Positions 21,349 through 34,609 are shown, numbered from the stretch's first letter. The stretch is 64,000 nt of DNA from Bursaphelenchus xylophilus (GCA_904066235.2 CAJFCV020000004.1:6324001-6388000), one strand, 5' to 3'. Notes: generated by a model from the sequence alone, not told the origin. Made by a program: numbers and translations.

Positions 21349-22104
21349 TCAAAATAAACTTGCTTTCCAATAAATTGTGTATCTGTGATTTTTATTTACT
21401 TTCTGGTTTCTGATAAATCCGATTTATGCTCAGGTATTAATTACAAGACGTTTCTCATTCCACGAACGAAAGAGAAATCATTGGGGGTGTTGTTGAAAGG
21501 GAAGGCTTGTACTTATGCAAGATGAAAAGGTGAAAGTGGCGTAATCTCTCTTCCGTGGTAATTCAGAGACGATGACGATCTCAACGACCTGTTCTCCTTC
21601 TCCGACATAGAGGGGGCCTTCGGAGATCTTTTTATTTGCCCCCAAATTGGCTTTCAGAGAGCAAAGGAAAGAGAGACTTTAGTTGCGCAATAACCGGCTG
21701 TCGCTCAGTTACGTGAGCCCCCCCCCCCCTCCCAGATCCCATCGACGAAAACAAGATATGCCCCGAGGAGGTTCGTGGAGGAGCTGTTAGCAGGCTTCCG
21801 ATCGTCTTCACCCCCTCCCCCACCTTGCATCACCTGAGCCCCGACTGACTGACTGCCAAGCCTTTTGGATGGCTGGGTGGGCTAGCTGAAGAGATCATTC
21901 CTTCAGCGACGTCTTCTTGTTGTTGTCCCCCTTCCCTTTCATTTGCCCTCAGGCGTTTTCCTCCGACGGTCCATTCACCTGGCCCCGCCCCTTATCCCCA
22001 ACCTCATCTGTCACCTCTTCTCCCACCTCCGACCTTCTCAGCCTCAGGCATTTTTTGGGAAGAGACCGTTCGCGCGCTGATTTCACTTTCGTTGGACCAG
22101 CTTA
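21349..22104. other. Intergenic region upstream of the npax-like gene
   Basis: No gene recognised. It contains a poly-C run at about 21718-21730 and a pyrimidine-rich CCCCGCCCCTT/CACCTCTTCTCCCACCTCC stretch at 21925-22050, which is likely promoter or leader of the npax-like gene. ORFs here are short and unsupported. Confidence 0.45.
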
Positions 22105-23063
22105 ATGGACTGCGCCTTTGTGGCCTCAAGTCCACATGTGTATGCCATCGATGTGGCTTATCAACAGGTCCCCGCTGGGAAAGAGAACGTTCATCTGCCA
22201 GCCTTTGATTCGTTCGAACAGACTCAGTTAATTATAAGTCATCCCCCATTGAACTCTACCTTATCTTCTTCTTTAACCTCCATTGATGTCCAGCATTTAT
22301 CCCCTTCATCTTCGTCAACGGCGTCGTCGTCTCAATCGCAATGTCGATGTATCATCGACATCTCCAATCCTACAAGCCTGGAACGGGATTTCTATGCTTG
22401 GCTTCAGGTAATACTTATGATGATCCCATCGCTTAATTCGTCTAACTTTTCAACCTTAAGCTCTTAAAATTATCCACCATTTGTTCTTCTCTGTTCATAA
22501 AATTATGTAATTTTTTTTAAATCTTAGGGCAACGAATCTCAGCTAAGTCGGAATACACCTTGCATATTCCAAAACGCTCCATCAGATATCGATTTATTCG
22601 AAAGTTTATCACCAGGGACTTCACATTGTTCGGAAGCCTCTTCATCGAATCAAGAGATCTCAGTTGGGAAACAAAAAAATAGAAGGAAAAGGAATGTTGA
22701 CAAAGGTAAGGATGCGAATATTCTAAAATTACCCGTTACAGGACGAGGAACTAACCTCTACGGAAGGCCATACTGTCCCGGACGACCGCTCAGTATGGAT
22801 GAACGATATCAGATCATCCAACTCTTCCAAGCTGGCATGAAGGTCAACGCGATCTCCAAACAACTCTGCATATCTCATGGATGCGTCTCGAAAATCATAA
22901 CCAGGTATCCATTAACAACATCGCCGCATAGATTTACTTCTCTTCCTCCTTACACATACTTGAATTTAGATTCCGAGATACAGGCCTTTTGATTCCCTCT
23001 TCCCATGCAGAATGTCGACGACGGAAACGACTCCAGATGGAAGCCAATGAACAGATGAGCTGA
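22105..23063 (+). CDS. NPAX-type factor: N-terminal half of a paired domain
   Basis: Four exons. The first about 160 residues are Ser-rich and lack known motifs. A basic stretch (GKQKNRRKRNVDKGRGTNLY) leads into a PAX N-terminal (PAI) subdomain: GRPLSMDERYQIIQLFQAGM, then KVNAISKQLCISHGCVSKIITRFRDTG, with the invariant ISHGCVSKI recognition helix. The beta-turn region is degenerate (YGRPYCPGRPL in place of LGGVFVNGRPL). After RDTG the protein ends within about 25 residues (...RRRKRLQMEANEQMS), so there is no RED subdomain and no homeodomain. C. elegans npax-1 to npax-4 have this truncated form. Presumably a nuclear DNA-binding protein. The last exon begins at 22970 and was placed by splice site and frame. 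Confidence 0.85.
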
Positions 23064-23144
23064 ACCAAAGAGTTCTCGTGCCACAGTCAAAAAGTTTAGC
23101 ATCCAATAACAATAGACAGCTTAGCATTTATTGTAACAATCAAA

Positions 23145-24875
23145 TCATTTTCTCCGTGGAATCAATCGGATTTTCACTCCGTCTGTGGGTCTTAGGATCA
23201 GCTCGACCATGAAGCGTTGCTGGTCTCGACGACTTATCGACTCGATCTGGAACTCTCTGAGAAGCCAACAGAGTATGATTTTCTCCTCCATCAGAGCAAA
23301 TCTCTGGCCAATACAATTTCGACTTCCGGCAGAAAACGGAACGTAAGCGAAGGCATTCCTATTCGGTGATTTCTCGGTCATAAACCTGTAAATACCTATT
23401 AATAAACCCTGTTAAAATTTGAATTTTTACTACGTTAATGACGACTCTTACTTACCTCTCCGGTTTGAAAACTTCCGGGTCATCCCAGTTGTTTGGGTCA
23501 CGGTGAATCAAGTACAGATTAATCAAAATTTCAACCCCTGCGGGAATTGTGTGATTTCCCAATTCCAAATCAGCACCCAACCTCCGAGCAATCAAGGGAA
23601 CACTGGGATACAACCTCAATATTTCCTTCAGACAACATTCAAGGTACTTCATCTTGGCGATGTGGTCAAGTGTGATATCCTCACTATCCCCAATAACATT
23701 AGTGATCTCTTGGAATACTTTCTCTTGAACTTCCGGGTAACATCCAAATACATGGAGAGCCCATGTAGAAGCTGTAGCTGTCGTATCATGGCCTTCGAAC
23801 ATGAAAGTATCTACCTAAAAATTAATGTTGAAGGTTTGTGGAAAAATCAATCCCCCTACCTCTTCTTGTATTGACTTTGAATTGATCTCACCTCTATTTT
23901 CCATCTCTAAGAGAAGATCCAGAAATGCCAGACGATCGTTGACGACAGAAAATTCCGAATTAATCGCTTTTCTTCGCTCGTCTATTACCTAAAATCATTT
24001 TAAAAGTCATATGGTAACAACTAACCTTCTTGGTGAACGAATGAAGGACATCCAGAGCCCATCTATGCTCTTTTCCCACAGGAAGATTATTGAATACTAC
24101 ACTCGGATACAACAACGGATTCTTCTGACGAGTTTGGATAATCTCATTGATCCTCAAGACTGCTCTCACATATTCCGAATCCTTTTCAAGTTGAGCGTTC
24201 ACTGATTGTCCCATTGACGTTTCACAAATGATATCCAGAGCACAGAGGGATAGGGGTTTGTAGATATCGTCAATGACATCACTAAAAATAAAACAAAACA
24301 TGCAACCACACCTCACCAATTCCGAACGGCTTTTTGAAGCTGTTGAACCAATATCCTTGATTGATCATTAAAAACATGCACGAAATTGCGCAGAATGTCG
24401 TAATGAAAGGTGGGGGTCAAAAGTTTACGCCGAGGTTTCCATTGTTCGTACACACTAAATAAAAATTGTTACCTAAAATGCAAAAAAGCTACTTTTTCGA
24501 AAAACAGCTTTACCTAGTTAGCAATCCCTCGCCAAGCCATGGTTTCAAAAGATCATACAGCAGCCCTTTATTGAGATGCTGATTGCTTGTGAACACTTTC
24601 TCCGCCAGTTCGGCCTCGTATATCATGACTTTTGGCTGAAATCCGATCCAAAACACGACCATTCTGGGCTTGTTGGGGTAAAGATCAGCCATTCCCATGA
24701 TCTGTTCGAGAAACCCTTCGGCATCAGGCTTTGTGATAGGGATGTGACCAACCACGGGAAAAGATCGGGGTGAAGGAATGGATGAAAGTTGCCTGCGGAG
24801 CTGGAGGTGGCGACGAAACCAAACGACTATTACGGCTATCAATGCCAAGGCCACGGCCACCAGCGCAACGCCCAT
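23145..24875 (-). CDS. Cytochrome P450, CYP4 family
   Basis: Complete microsomal P450 of about 500 residues. The N-terminal anchor is MGVALVAVALALIAVIVVWF, followed by the proline-rich hinge IPSPRSFPVVGHIP. The C-helix WKPRRKLLTPTFH has W-x3-R. The I-helix is MFEGHDTTATA, the CYP4 signature with the glutamate that can attach heme covalently. Further motifs are ExxR in CLKEILRLYPSVP, PERF at an exon join and the heme loop FSAGSRNCIGQRFA with the axial cysteine. Family members hydroxylate fatty acids and other lipids. Start ATG 24875 follows an ATCTAG acceptor. Introns lie at about 23385-23455, 23810-23870, 23990-24025, 24280-24318 and 24455-24515. It lies 380 bp downstream of Dicer on the same strand. 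Confidence 0.95.
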
Positions 24876-25255
24876 TTCCAATCCCGCCTAGATTCTTGGA
24901 CACGGAAGAAAAAAGGAAACACATTATTCGTGTTCCTTTAGACACTATGATCTGTTTGCCGCGGGCAAGTCAAAGAAATCACGAAACATGAGGAAGCGAA
25001 TGTAAGTCCTTCGGTTTCGTCGAGACTGGAGGAAAAATATATTCGACGAAAGAAAACTGGACGACAATTATTGTTATTGGAAGGACGCAAATCCGCGACA
25101 AAATGTCAAACGAGATGTAAAAAAAATTCTAACAATAAGAATCCTGTTCGATTTGCCGATAACAAATAAATAAGTTTAATATCGCAAGTAATCATATTAT
25201 TATTACAATATGTTAGCACCGATCAAGTAGACATAGAGATCCGCCAAGTCAAAGA
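24876..25255. other. Gap between Dicer 3' end and P450 start
   Basis: 380 bp on the shared minus-strand direction. It is AT-rich with no exon visible. It would hold the Dicer 3' UTR and the P450 leader or promoter. Confidence 0.45.
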
Positions 25256-28200
25256 TCACTTCTTCTCTTTCTGGGCCTTCATCTTCTTCAGGTATACTAA
25301 CGCCCGTTTAGCGGCAGTGGCTTTGGCAATCTTGTATCCTCTTCCCATGCCATGGAAGACAAGCTTGTCTCCAACTTCGACTGTACATCTTACTTTATTC
25401 TTTTCAATTATCCTTTCTAATTTTCTATAAAAATATGATAGTAATGACAGCATGTGAGACGACTTACGAGAAGCTAGCGTGAACATCCTTCATTTCATAA
25501 AGTTCCCTGATTGGTGACTGTGGAGGATCACGGCAACACTGCTCAATTAATGCTGCCATCAGATTGTAATAAACCCTCCAAACAACGTCAAGATCCCGGT
25601 TACAGTCCTGAAGGGGTAGTATTAATATAACTGCAGTGCTTACCAAATAAACCGCGCCGGCAAGGGATTCAAAAATGTCGCCTAGTGCTTTGGGTACTTC
25701 TACTTCCTCTTCTTGACCGTCTTCAATCTCCTCTTCTGTTACTTTGAACAACTAAACGGGATAACAATTACGCTGCATCTCTCATACCTCATCATTGAAA
25801 TTTGGACAGTTGAAGATGGAATTCGTTCCGCAGCTCTTCACAAACGACTCAATCTTCTTCGCCAAGGACGGAGAGTAATTCAAGAACAGCTAAGCAGCAT
25901 TATAAGCACATTAAAAGTTACCTTGTGAAATTCGTACTTCACAGCCAATGACGCAAAAATGGTGTTGTTGACAAGGGCCGACCTCAGATCTGTCAGAACT
26001 CCGGGAGCAAATTTATCTGGATGTTCGAAGAGATATCTCGTTATCATGTAGTCCAGGACCGCATCTCCTAAGAATTCCAGTCTCTGATAACATCCAGTAG
26101 CTCGTCCTTTGAAATAAGAAGCATGAGTGAATGCCTGGACCAGGAAAGCCTTATTGGCAAAAGTGTAATTTATCGTCTTCTCAACCTTCTCGAACTGATT
26201 GCATTTGTATAACTCGACCACTTCCCGTTTCGATGCGTTTGGCTATAAGATTTCTTAACAAATCTGTAGAAGACTTACGTCTTCTTCCGAATCACCGAAT
26301 CTGAGGATAGGAGAAGCCGGAATGGGAGGTTCTACCAATACCTTGAGGCCCAGCCATTCCATAAATTGTAAAGCTGCTCTAGGTCCGAGAGAGATTAAAT
26401 GGGCACCAATTAAAGCTTCGACTGCATCAGCTACACTTTTGTCGTTTATGCATTGTTGCGTCATCGGGTTATATGGGAATGTCTCATCCGGCCCAGGAGT
26501 AATCTACGATAAAGTCAGCCACCAAGAAGTTTTCTTACTTTCTTCAGATCAATTGTTTGGACCCCATCGACTTCCTTAAAGGTTTGGTCCGTTTCATTAT
26601 CGTCCCACGCCGTCTCTTCGTTGTTCTGAAAATTACATCATATCGCTCGTTTACCTACAGTATTCTCATCATTCTTCAGCCATCCGTTTGCATGAAAAAC
26701 GGCTTCACACCGGTAACAGGGAGGAAGCCAGCTGACATTGGGATCAAACTTGGCAGTTTCCATGATGGAATGTATGCCTTTTGAGTACCCTTTCAACCAG
26801 AGATTAGCATTTGAGACCTCTTTCGATCGAGAGAAACTCAGGCGACCTTCGTGATGATCTGCATGTTCATTGAAGAGGTAGATTGTAACAGCCATCTTGA
26901 GGAATGAGTCTCCAATAGTTTCCAACCTCTCCAGATTTACACCATCCGATGCGCTAGCCGTGGTGACAGCCTGAAGCATCAGAGCTGGTGGAACACCTTC
27001 TGGTTTTTGGTCAAGGAAATCCTGTTCAAAGACAAAATTTTGTGACAACTCCGGTGCTTTACACTCCCACTAAAATCAGGATAGAGTAGATTCTTTTAAC
27101 ATTCTACCTGTCCATTTATATAGTCGTCAAAATCAGAGTCAGTAACACATAATCCATGAGGTCTTGATGGATTAAGCGCTTTAAAGTTTTGAGGAAGTGA
27201 AACAGGAACCGCTGGTAACTTTTCGTATAACTCCCGAGGCAAGGATTCATCCTCTTTCGACGTCTCTTCCACGACATCAGACACCTTAGCCTTCTTCTTT
27301 TCAGGGCCAGTTTCCTAAGAAACAATGATCTATAATAACTGCAATTAGGATTAGACTTACAGATTGATTTTCGTTTTGAACAATTATTGGATCAGGACTT
27401 GAGAGTACACTCAAAAGATCATTGTTCAGCTTCTCCATGTTTATGGAGGACCCAGTTTTCGGTTCGGATATAATCGAGAGGCATCCATTGCCGTGAACAG
27501 TGCCCACAGAGTCCCATCCGAAAACGTCAGAAGCTTCCACAATATCTGATCGTGGGGTGAATAAATCCAGATTCTGAGGAGCAATTCCATTAAGTTTGAA
27601 GTCGGTGATAATTTCATATTCCTCGGCTTCAGCGTCAGATCCATCCAGATCAATGTTTTTTCGACTGACCGTAACCTCTTCGTTGATTCTCTCCACACTT
27701 CCGGCATTCCCATTGGCAGATAGGATCAAGTCGACTGGTTGATATTCTTTGGCGTCCTTTGGATCCCAGACTCCAATGTCAAAGCCAGACTCGTCGTCCT
27801 GTGATGTTTCGTCCGTGTATTCCTCAAGCTCCGTGGCCGGAACAGAAGATGTCGACATTATTTCCTTCCTTTGTTTCAGTTGTGTCATCGAATGAATGCT
27901 ATTACAATCGTATTCCAAGGGGTGATTGTCCCAGTTATACTGATCGTAAGGAATAATCGGTTTTCGGAAAGCTTGCTCCAAAATCCGTTCTCTGAGCTCC
28001 TCAATCAAAAGGAACTGATTCAGACGATAGAATATGGTTGGTAAAGCGATGATCATAGTCCAGTAATTGGCCGAAAGCGGATGAACATGGACGAGTTCGG
28101 GAACCAGTACTTGCTGTTGAGTTGGATCATAGGCCTGTTTCCTGGCTCGAGAACTGACGTGACGAGGGAAGATGAGATTCATTCGCTCCGAAGCTCGGTC

Positions 28201-31200
28201 CACTTCAAGAAGGGGCTGATCTTGATGAATAATAGCAATGTCGTATTTTAGTTTATAGTATTCATTAAAGTTTGGATATTTTTCATCCGGAAACTTCGAA
28301 CCAGGGTTGCTTTCCGAAGCAAGCTAGAATAAAGTTTTTTTTTTAAATCAGAAGGACGTCTTACTCTTGCAACGTAGTAGTAGGAGGGGTGTTCATTCAC
28401 ACGATACCACGGACTGACTACTGCATCCTCATACTTTTCCTTCTCAAAAGTCATCTTCTGACGTTCTTCCAACGAAGGTTTTCCTAGTTGTTTGTTAAAC
28501 TCTTTCTCCAGCAACTCAACATTCAAAATGCAGTCAGTAACATTACCATCTGTATTTCTCTCTGAAATATAAACATTATAATCTTATTAACAACCCTACG
28601 CTTTATAATAGGTACCACCAGTAAAGGAATGTTTGATTCTTCCGGATTGAATTCAACAGCGCTCTTCACAACTCTAAGAATGTCGTCAAAAACATGTTGA
28701 TGAAAGTCGTATATTTTCCTCAATGTGTCAACAGAGAACGATTTCTTCTGTGTGGTCCGGATGAAAGATACTCTGGTCATCCCTTGTCGCATTGCCACAG
28801 GGAATGGCGTTACCTGAAAAAAGTTTACCATGCCTTGTGTCAACTTGCCGGTGGCAGTTCAGTCGTGCATAAAAATCCGAATGCAAAGTCCTCTTCATGG
28901 GGATTGATGATTTTCCTTCTCTTAATATTGTCTTCTTCTCTGATAGGATCGGTTAATTTTATGTCGATTATATATACATATGCCTGTTTCTCCGGAGACA
29001 CTAGAACTCCCTTCATTTTACTAGAACTCTTCCTGTTGTGTAATCTTCTACTTTTGATATTGTGACCAATAATACTCAGATTCTGATGTTCGGCGAACAC
29101 TTCACTCAAAAGATCTTCGGGCAAAGCAGTTTTATCCACAATCACATCCTTTCCAGCTGGATACAAATGATCGGTCAATTCTCCCTTCTTGTGCAAAACT
29201 TTGACTGCCTGAAACGACGACGAGATTACGACTTAAGGGCTGGCAGCATACCTCCAATGCCACAGCCATCTTCGCTAATCCAGCTGAAGGCAATGCCCTC
29301 TCCGTCCTGATAGCATGCTTCACGGGCGCATTGATGGGCAACAACAACTCGGCCTTGTACAAATTCCGATTGCCATATTCGACCGGAATAATATTCAATT
29401 GAGGAACAAGTCGTGTAAAGATATCTGATGGCAGTTTGGAACAATATCTGTTGATATGCGAGACGGCCGACGAGTAAGTAACGCGAGCACCCGTTGACTC
29501 CACGACATATTCCTCGCTCTCATCCACCATCAACATCGTGCTGTCAATCTCTGATTCAGAAGGAGGCCAATAGGACATGAGCAAGTTCTCAACCTCGTTA
29601 TACCGATCTAACCTTTCCTTTATCGTACGACACTCTGATTCAGGACAGATGACAGCATACATGGCTTTCTTGGCCCGAGCTCTGCCTCTGGACTGAAACG
29701 AGTTGATCATAACAGTCAGTCAACTTACTTGGATATATGACTTGAAAGAGTTCGGAGGCGCAAATCTGACTACGCAGTTGCAAGATTTCAGATCAATCCC
29801 CTCTTCAAGAACGCTTGTTGAGACCAGGATATTAACTTCCCCGTGCCTGAACCTCTTGATTATTGCCTCTTGTCTTTTATTGGCCATTTTCACATCGTCA
29901 TCATTGTTGAGGACAGTCCCTTGTCTTCCAATCACATGTTCTGGTTTCATATATCCGTATTTTGAGTATGATTTTGCGAGGAATTTTAAGGCTTTCTAAA
30001 ACCTGGGATATAAAATGAATTGAACCCACAGTAAGAAGGACGGCAGTGTGTCGCTCCTGGACAAAAACAATGGCAGCGAAATTGTCCTTTCCTGATCCAT
30101 CATTAGATTCCTGCTGCTTCTCATAAAACTCATGGAGAACATCAATAAGTCGGGATACCCGCGCAGTGGTTACAGTAAGAAGATCAACTTCCGATTTTGG
30201 AAATCTTTTCTGAATAAAAGGTTTTCGAAACAATATTTGTCTTACCATCTTACTCAGCTGCCACATACATTTCATAAGGATTGTCTTCGCATAACAAAGA
30301 AACCTTTTTCTTTCGTCATTAAAAGATTCCAGATTCAGCATATTCTGAAACTGCTTCGAATACATCTGACAGATGTTATAACAACAAAAAGGACCGAGTT
30401 GTTTCAGTACATCCGACGTTCGGTTAAAGGCTTCTTTTGTTGCGTTCTGAATATCTGAATATTCATCGTATCTCCAACAATTGAAAGATGCTTCCAGGGC
30501 ATGTTCTAAGATCGCTTTAACATTTTCGAGCTGAACAGGCTGTTCCTTATAACAAAAAATGATCTCGCGAGGTCGAGTGCCGTATTTTGATAACTAAACA
30601 ACAAGTTTCTATTATAATTATTCTAGTATAACCTTTCCGACATCACTGGCCGTTTTTAAACGACTGCAAAGCAAGCCTTCTACCGCGTTTATGAAGTTTT
30701 CCACCTTCCTCAACGGAATCTCCCCATCAATTACGCTTGCAGTGAGCCCCATTATGCGTGGCTTTTCTCCTAAAACAAAAATTAAACAATCTTTACAACC
30801 CACCCTCAACTCTATTGTAAGACTTCATGATCTCCCTATAAGGGTGTCTCTCGCCGATTACGTGATGACATTCATCCAAGATTAGTAGAGCAATATCGGA
30901 CATTCTAACGTATGCTGCATCAATCAACTCGTTCAGGAGTTGGGCCGTAATCACAAACACCTAAAGAAACAAAATGCTGTCGATGTTAAGAGTTACCTCA
31001 TTTTCACTCCAGTCCTTCTCAAAAATTGTGAGGTCTTGTCGATAGTGCTGCATCTTACTGATATTCCCATGAAGCAAAAGAACATTCATATTCAAATGAC
31101 ACCTTAAATGTTCTTCTTGCTGTTGAGCAAGAATAACTAAAACATTAATACCACTTTAACCGTTAAAATAAGCTCTCCTACCATTATCAACAACAAAGAA

Positions 31201-31479
31201 GGCCCGTTTCTTGCGTCCATTCCTTTCGATTTGAAATTCGGAGGCATAAGCCTTGATCAGGAGAACAGCAATATAAGTCTTACCAAATCCGGTGCCCAAT
31301 GAAATTATGCAATTGTTATCCTGAGCAAATTCTAACAATTCCAGCTGAAAAGAAGACCTTTATACGTTGTGGTGTTTAAATACCTGATAGTCTCGGGGCT
31401 TAAAGCCTTCGCGTTCTTTCTGATCTTCCTTGATTTCGAACTTTGGTGCGGTATCCGCTAAGATAACATCCCTCGCCAT
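25256..31479 (-). CDS. dcr-1: Dicer ribonuclease
   Basis: Full-length Dicer of roughly 1,750 residues in about 20 exons. In order: DExH/RIG-I-type helicase with Walker A GTGFGKT (residues 49-55), DECHH, GLTAS and the motif-VI-like SRGRARAKK; a Dicer-dimerisation (DUF283) region; platform and PAZ region (28.2-29 kb, e.g. [24 protein letters not shown]); an acidic low-complexity linker (27.3-27.9 kb); RNase IIIa with [16 protein letters not shown] and [12 protein letters not shown]; RNase IIIb with [16 protein letters not shown] and [13 protein letters not shown]; and a C-terminal dsRNA-binding domain ending [10 protein letters not shown]. All the RNase III acidic residues are present in both domains, so it should be active. 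The start [19 protein letters not shown]...PRDYQ resembles C. elegans DCR-1. It makes siRNAs and miRNAs from dsRNA. Confidence 0.96.
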
Positions 31480-31975
31480 TTGAACGTAGAGCGGCAACCT
31501 TTATGAAGTCTGACTGCTATACCAGTTGTCCAATGTTCGTTTCGGCAAAAATTCACCTTAAAACAAAATTAATTTTGTTCGTTATAATGAATTATAAAAA
31601 ATACGAATCTCGTTTGACAAAATGCCAAGAGAAATTTACAAATGCCAAAAAAGCCCGAGAAATTCTGGTTCGAAAATGAGTGCAACAAATTCAAGCAAAA
31701 CCACCTGAATAGCATACAACGAAGTTTTTACCGTCACCATCAAAAAAATTTCCGGTATTTCTAAAACTGAGAGCTTTCGATCTCAAGTTACACATCACGG
31801 CAAAATCCCTAACTGCGTGAAAATAAGAACCCCGCCAATTCCATCCTTAATTACGAAAACGACGTCGACACATACATGAAACAAATCGTTTTATTTAAAA
31901 CATAATTCGAAAACAATAACAACAAGTCACCGCTTTTTGGGAATAGGCTTTAGAATTTGGCAGTTTCTGATCTTC

Positions 31976-33310
31976 TTAGTTGGCCTCGGTCTTTTTGGCT
32001 GGCTTCTTCTTCTTTGGTTTCAGACTCTCCTGGAGCAGAGCAGCCAACGCTTTGTCTTCAATCTTGACATCAGTCTCATAGAGATCAGTTTCCAGGGGTA
32101 AACCAGACACCTTAATAATTCCGTTCGGGAGGATGATAGCTGTAGCCTTGAAATGAGCCACAAGTTCCGAATCCTTATCAACAAGAACATGGTAAGGCTG
32201 AATCAGTCCGTGATTCGAACATTCTACACTTCCCATCTTGGCCTTGGTTTCCTCTTCGAAGGCTCTTAGAGAGAACGGAAAATTTTGGAATCTCTTGGTG
32301 GCATCGGTCAAGAATGCTCGGGAAACTTTCATCTTCAGAGAATAGACAAAGTCGTCATTCTTCTTGAACACAGTAGTACGAGTTTCATGCTGTTTTACTT
32401 TCCCTACAATTGCAGTATTAAAAACATCCATATCCTAACATACCATCTCCGGTTGTCACCAAAATATCGAATCCATAAACCTCGTAATTCTCAAACTTGA
32501 ACTTTTCCACTTTGGTTTTCTGGTCATCAGTTGGATTCTGAATGATTTGCTTCTCACCAGTTATCTTGTATTTGTCATATTGGTGTGACAACATGTTTTC
32601 GACTGGTTTGACGTCATATATCTTTGTAACTTTGTCGATAACATCAGTTATGTCCTGGCTGTTCTTTCCTTTTGATGGATGAAGATGTCGAAGAGCGGCT
32701 TCCAGGGCGTTGTAGGCACCAAGAATAACATTGGCTTTCTTGCCAGACACTTTGTTGTCCTAAATCATAGTAGAGCGAAATTATTCTCCACATTTACAAG
32801 GGAACCATAGATAAACACCAAACTTACTTTGCTAGCTCCTACAACAGTGGTGTGGGCTGCGTGGGCGACGAAACCGTCAACATGAGCTCCCAAATCAATC
32901 TTAACAACTTGTCCATCCTTCAAAGCGACTGGTTCATCGCTTTTTAACGGAGAGTAATGACATACAATATTGTCAACAGAAACGCAAGTGGGCATAGCAA
33001 GGCCCTTGTTCACCTTTGGGTCCTTCTTAAACAGCTTCCCAGTTAGCTCTGTGATACGATTGTCTCCATGATCGCAGAGTTCTCCAATTGTGACACCTTC
33101 TTTGACCTTGGCGATCAACTCCTAAACACATGAACCATCAAACAATTAAACTCTTACCTTCAGAACGGTGTTGACGATCTCACCAGCCATAGTGTACTTG
33201 TTGAACACAGTATCATTCTGAGGGCTGGTCTCTTCTTCGCCATCCGAAGAAGAATCGGAGCCACTAGAACCACTGGAGGATTCGCTTTCACGGCGCTCTT
33301 TCCCAGTCAT
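31976..33310 (-). CDS. PA2G4/EBP1 homologue (M24 peptidase-fold, non-catalytic)
   Basis: Proliferation-associated 2G4 family: a methionine-aminopeptidase fold that binds ribosomes at the tunnel exit and RNA. An acidic/Ser-rich N-terminus (MTGKERRESESSSGSSG) is followed by KYTMAGEIVNTVLKELIAKV, GVTIGELCDHGDNRI and the diagnostic PTCVSVDNIVCHYSPLKSD. Then come LKDGQVVKIDLGAHVDGFVAHAAHT and, near the end, the Lys-rich tail SLKPKKKKPAKKTEAN. The M24 metal ligands are only partly kept (for example the DFG/H..T positions read DLG and AHT), as in known EBP1 proteins that lack peptidase activity. Five exons with short introns. Divergent from the PUSL1-like gene, 234 bp apart. Confidence 0.9.
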
Positions 33311-33544
33311 GGTACACCTCTGTAAAACAAGCTTTAATTTTATTGTTCACCATCAAAAACAGTTTCAAAAAACGTAAAATAAAAGTCAAGCGCGCAAAAT
33401 TTTTTCACCAACATAAATATGACCGTATTCCTCTCTTTATTTATTTGTCCCCGTGCGTAAACATTTTGTTGGCATAGTGCAATATTCAGATTTCAGAGAA
33501 AAAATATTTTTTTGGAGATACTACTTATTCGGTAAAGCTCAATT
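33311..33544. promoter_or_regulatory. Divergent promoter region PA2G4 / PUSL1-like
   Basis: 234 bp between two divergent start codons. AT-rich; no TATA box or known motif stands out. It must serve the PA2G4 gene on one side and the first gene of the PUSL1-LSM8-M3 cluster on the other. Confidence 0.5.
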
Positions 33545-34609
33545 ATGCATAACCGGTACCTGTTATGGCTCCGTTTCGATGGATCACATTTTAATGGATT
33601 TGCCAAAGCTGGCGGCAAGGGATATGGTGTGATTGACTTCCTCTACCCAGCTTTAAGTAGAGTTCTAGCTCACAAAAATGTGGACCGATTCAACGTATTT
33701 CCATGTAGTAGGTAGTTGACATTTAAAATGTTATTTTTTTGCTTTAGGACAGATACAGATGTTCATGTTCTAAGGGCTCCAGTGGTTTTAAATGTTCCGA
33801 AGGACGTTGTGAGGTTGGATATTGACAGAGAGAGTTTGTTACAGGAGATCAACACAACATTTCAAACTTTTTATCCGAATTCTGTGGAAGCTTTGGACTT
33901 TCATTGGGTTTCGCCTGGTTTTTGTGCCAGAAAACATGCAATTTACAGGTTGGTCTGAGTTGTATTTTAATTGCTGGCTCCCGATTAGAAGGTACATTTA
34001 TCGATTTCGCGTTGCCCGAACGATGGAGTGGTACACCCAATTCGAAAAGACTCCGTCGTTGGCTTGTTTCTCTGAGCGTTTCTATGCTTTGACGGTACCT
34101 TCTGGATTCGATATAGCTAAATCAAATAAGGCATGCGAAATGTTGATGGGGACACATAATGTTGCTTCCTTCTTAAAACACCCTTTGAGGGTACGCGGAA
34201 CGGAATGGCAGGGTGTCATGAGAAATATTGATCTGATTCGAATTGTTTCTGGTGAACCGATAACTGGAATAGAGGATCCCCATTTCGAGTACTTTAACTT
34301 CGAGGTAATCTCGAAAAGCTTTGTTCGAGAACAGGTAACTGGGCATCCTATTGTTACTGTAGCTTGTTTAAGATTCGGAGAATGGTTAGGATTATTGTCA
34401 AATGTGGATATGAAGACCGATACATTGATCATCTGAGGATAATGTTAAGATGTCCAGATCCAGCTACATTCATCCAGCTGGGACATCGGGCTTCGAATGG
34501 AAAGGGCCTTTATCTTGTTGATGTTGTCTATGATAAAGACCACTTCGAGAATCCGGTTCCATTTTACAAACATCCGATTGACAGGATTGATGAGTCTTCG
34601 TTGTTATAG
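33545..34609 (+). CDS. TruA-family tRNA pseudouridine synthase, PUSL1-like
   Basis: About 310 residues in four exons. The start MHNRYLLWLRFDGSHFNGFA is the TruA fold opening (YLL-x-FDG). The catalytic aspartate lies in PCSRTDTDVH (TruA RTDxGVH), created by joining ...TGTAGTAG to GACAGATACA across a 37-nt intron. Later comes the RNA-binding FSERFYALTVPSG, then MGTHNVASFLKHPLR and the arginine-rich SFVREQIRRMVR. TruA enzymes make pseudouridine in tRNA anticodon arms; PUSL1 is reported as mitochondrial, though no strong presequence is seen here. It is the first gene of a tight same-strand trio: LSM8 follows by 120 bp. Confidence 0.88.

Noticed and set aside
21718..21730. Poly-C run upstream of the npax-like gene
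   Set aside because: Simple homopolymer, like those near 4027 and 5369; no evidence for a functional element.
32285..32500. Antisense ORFs inside PA2G4, Dicer and P450 exons
   Set aside because: Shadows of clearly coding exons on the other strand.
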